A stretch of 6,694 bases of DNA from an uncultured Chthonomonas sp. (GTDB lineage Bacteria > Armatimonadota > Chthonomonadetes > Chthonomonadales > CAJBBX01): the NCBI GenBank assembly GCA_903886985.1, contig CAISOI010000950.1, forward strand, positions 1 to 6,694. Direction: 5' to 3'. Position 1 is the stretch's first letter; each line of letters opens with the position of its first letter. Positions 6,288 to 6,694 of the stretch are shown here, piece after piece. Made by a program: the position numbers and the translations under genes. The notes under the pieces are model-generated. The model searched no databases. It was not told the origin of the DNA and worked only from the letters and a program-made list of their open reading frames with translations.

Positions 6288-6694
6288 CTATCGATGGCTC
6301 TCCATCCATGCGGCCGCATAGTCAACGAGCGAACGAATAGGCATCATTCGGCTTTCTGCCGATCCAATGTTTGCGATGTTGACCGACTGCATATCGGCCT
6401 CAAAATCGGCGCCCAGTTGTGCGAAATCAGAATCGTTGTACTCGATGTCTTCAAACTCAATCCACTTCCTGACTCCATCCAAAAGTACTGGAGCGCCCAG
6501 CTTCACCGATTTCTTATCTGATCGAACCGACCTGTATTCCGCCAGATGGATTGCCGTGTTGTTTGCATGTCCCACACCAATCAAAAGCGCTTTGGCATCC
6601 AACTCATAAAGTCGAGCAAGCGGCGACGTCTCACCCAGTCCAAATTCTATGCCGTGATTCTCAACAATAAAACCAGCATTGCTACCATAAGCTG
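6288..6694 (-). CDS. AAC(3)-family N-acetyltransferase, C-terminal part
   Basis: The C-terminal 134 residues of a protein of the aminoglycoside 3-N-acetyltransferase family (Antibiotic_NAT fold), which moves an acetyl group from acetyl-CoA to an amine; full members have about 260-280 residues. The gene continues past the right edge, so the start is not visible; the TTG at 6602 is internal and encodes Leu in the conserved SPLARLYELD stretch. Signature segments: GLGETSPLARLYEL, GVGHANNTAIHLAE with the His and Glu that I recall as the catalytic pair in this family, then the conserved tail ending in DYAAAWMESHR and TAG. Nothing is broken in the visible part. Environmental members do not always confer resistance, and some act on other amines, so the substrate is open. 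Confidence 0.9.
   Translation of the reverse strand, partial: AYGSNAGFIVENHGIEFGLGETSPLARLYELDAKALLIGVGHANNTAIHLAEYRSVRSDKKSVKLGAPVLLDGVRKWIEFEDIEYNDSDFAQLGADFEADMQSVNIANIGSAESRMMPIRSLVDYAAAWMESHR

Overview
The window looks like chromosomal DNA from a soil Acidobacteriota, probably class Terriglobia. The reasons are the lipoprotein of the TIGR03118 family, the DUF4337 membrane protein, roughly even base composition, strong AAGGAGG-type ribosome binding sites, and TTG used as a start codon. This is an inference from gene content, not a search result. I see no rRNA, tRNA, CRISPR array or complete mobile element.

Layout. Positions 1-290 hold no gene I can support: a possible degenerate REP-like hairpin near 34-49, a strong terminator-like hairpin at 159-187, and an inverted repeat whose second arm abuts the first ribosome binding site. 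Rightward genes follow: a 207-residue DUF4337 membrane protein (291-914); a YbjT-like NAD(P)-binding SDR/DUF2867 gene (1118-2627) broken by one extra base near 1424-1426 and preceded by a 12-bp-arm palindrome; and a secreted TIGR03118 lipoprotein (2822-3943) with a hairpin terminator at 3961-3984.

The right half is leftward. At the edge is the C-terminal half of an AAC(3)-family N-acetyltransferase (6288-6694, cut by the window end). Next comes an unrecognised 87-residue protein (5928-6191) with its own promoter-like region and a strong ribosome binding site in front of a TTG codon. Last is an NRAMP-superfamily transporter (4152-5447). A well-formed sigma70-type promoter at 5786-5814 serves the transporter and implies an untranslated leader of about 330 nt with several hairpins and possible small upstream ORFs.

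The genes do not form one obvious pathway; they look like separate transcription units meeting tail to tail between 3943 and 4152. The most interesting unit is the transporter. Its TM1 and TM6 metal-site motifs differ from classical Mn/Fe NRAMPs (ADNDASG instead of DPGN; TPW instead of MPH), which resembles the NRAMP-related magnesium transporter type, and its long structured leader may carry a metal-responsive RNA or leader-peptide control. I did not find a convincing defence system or other clearly new multi-gene system.
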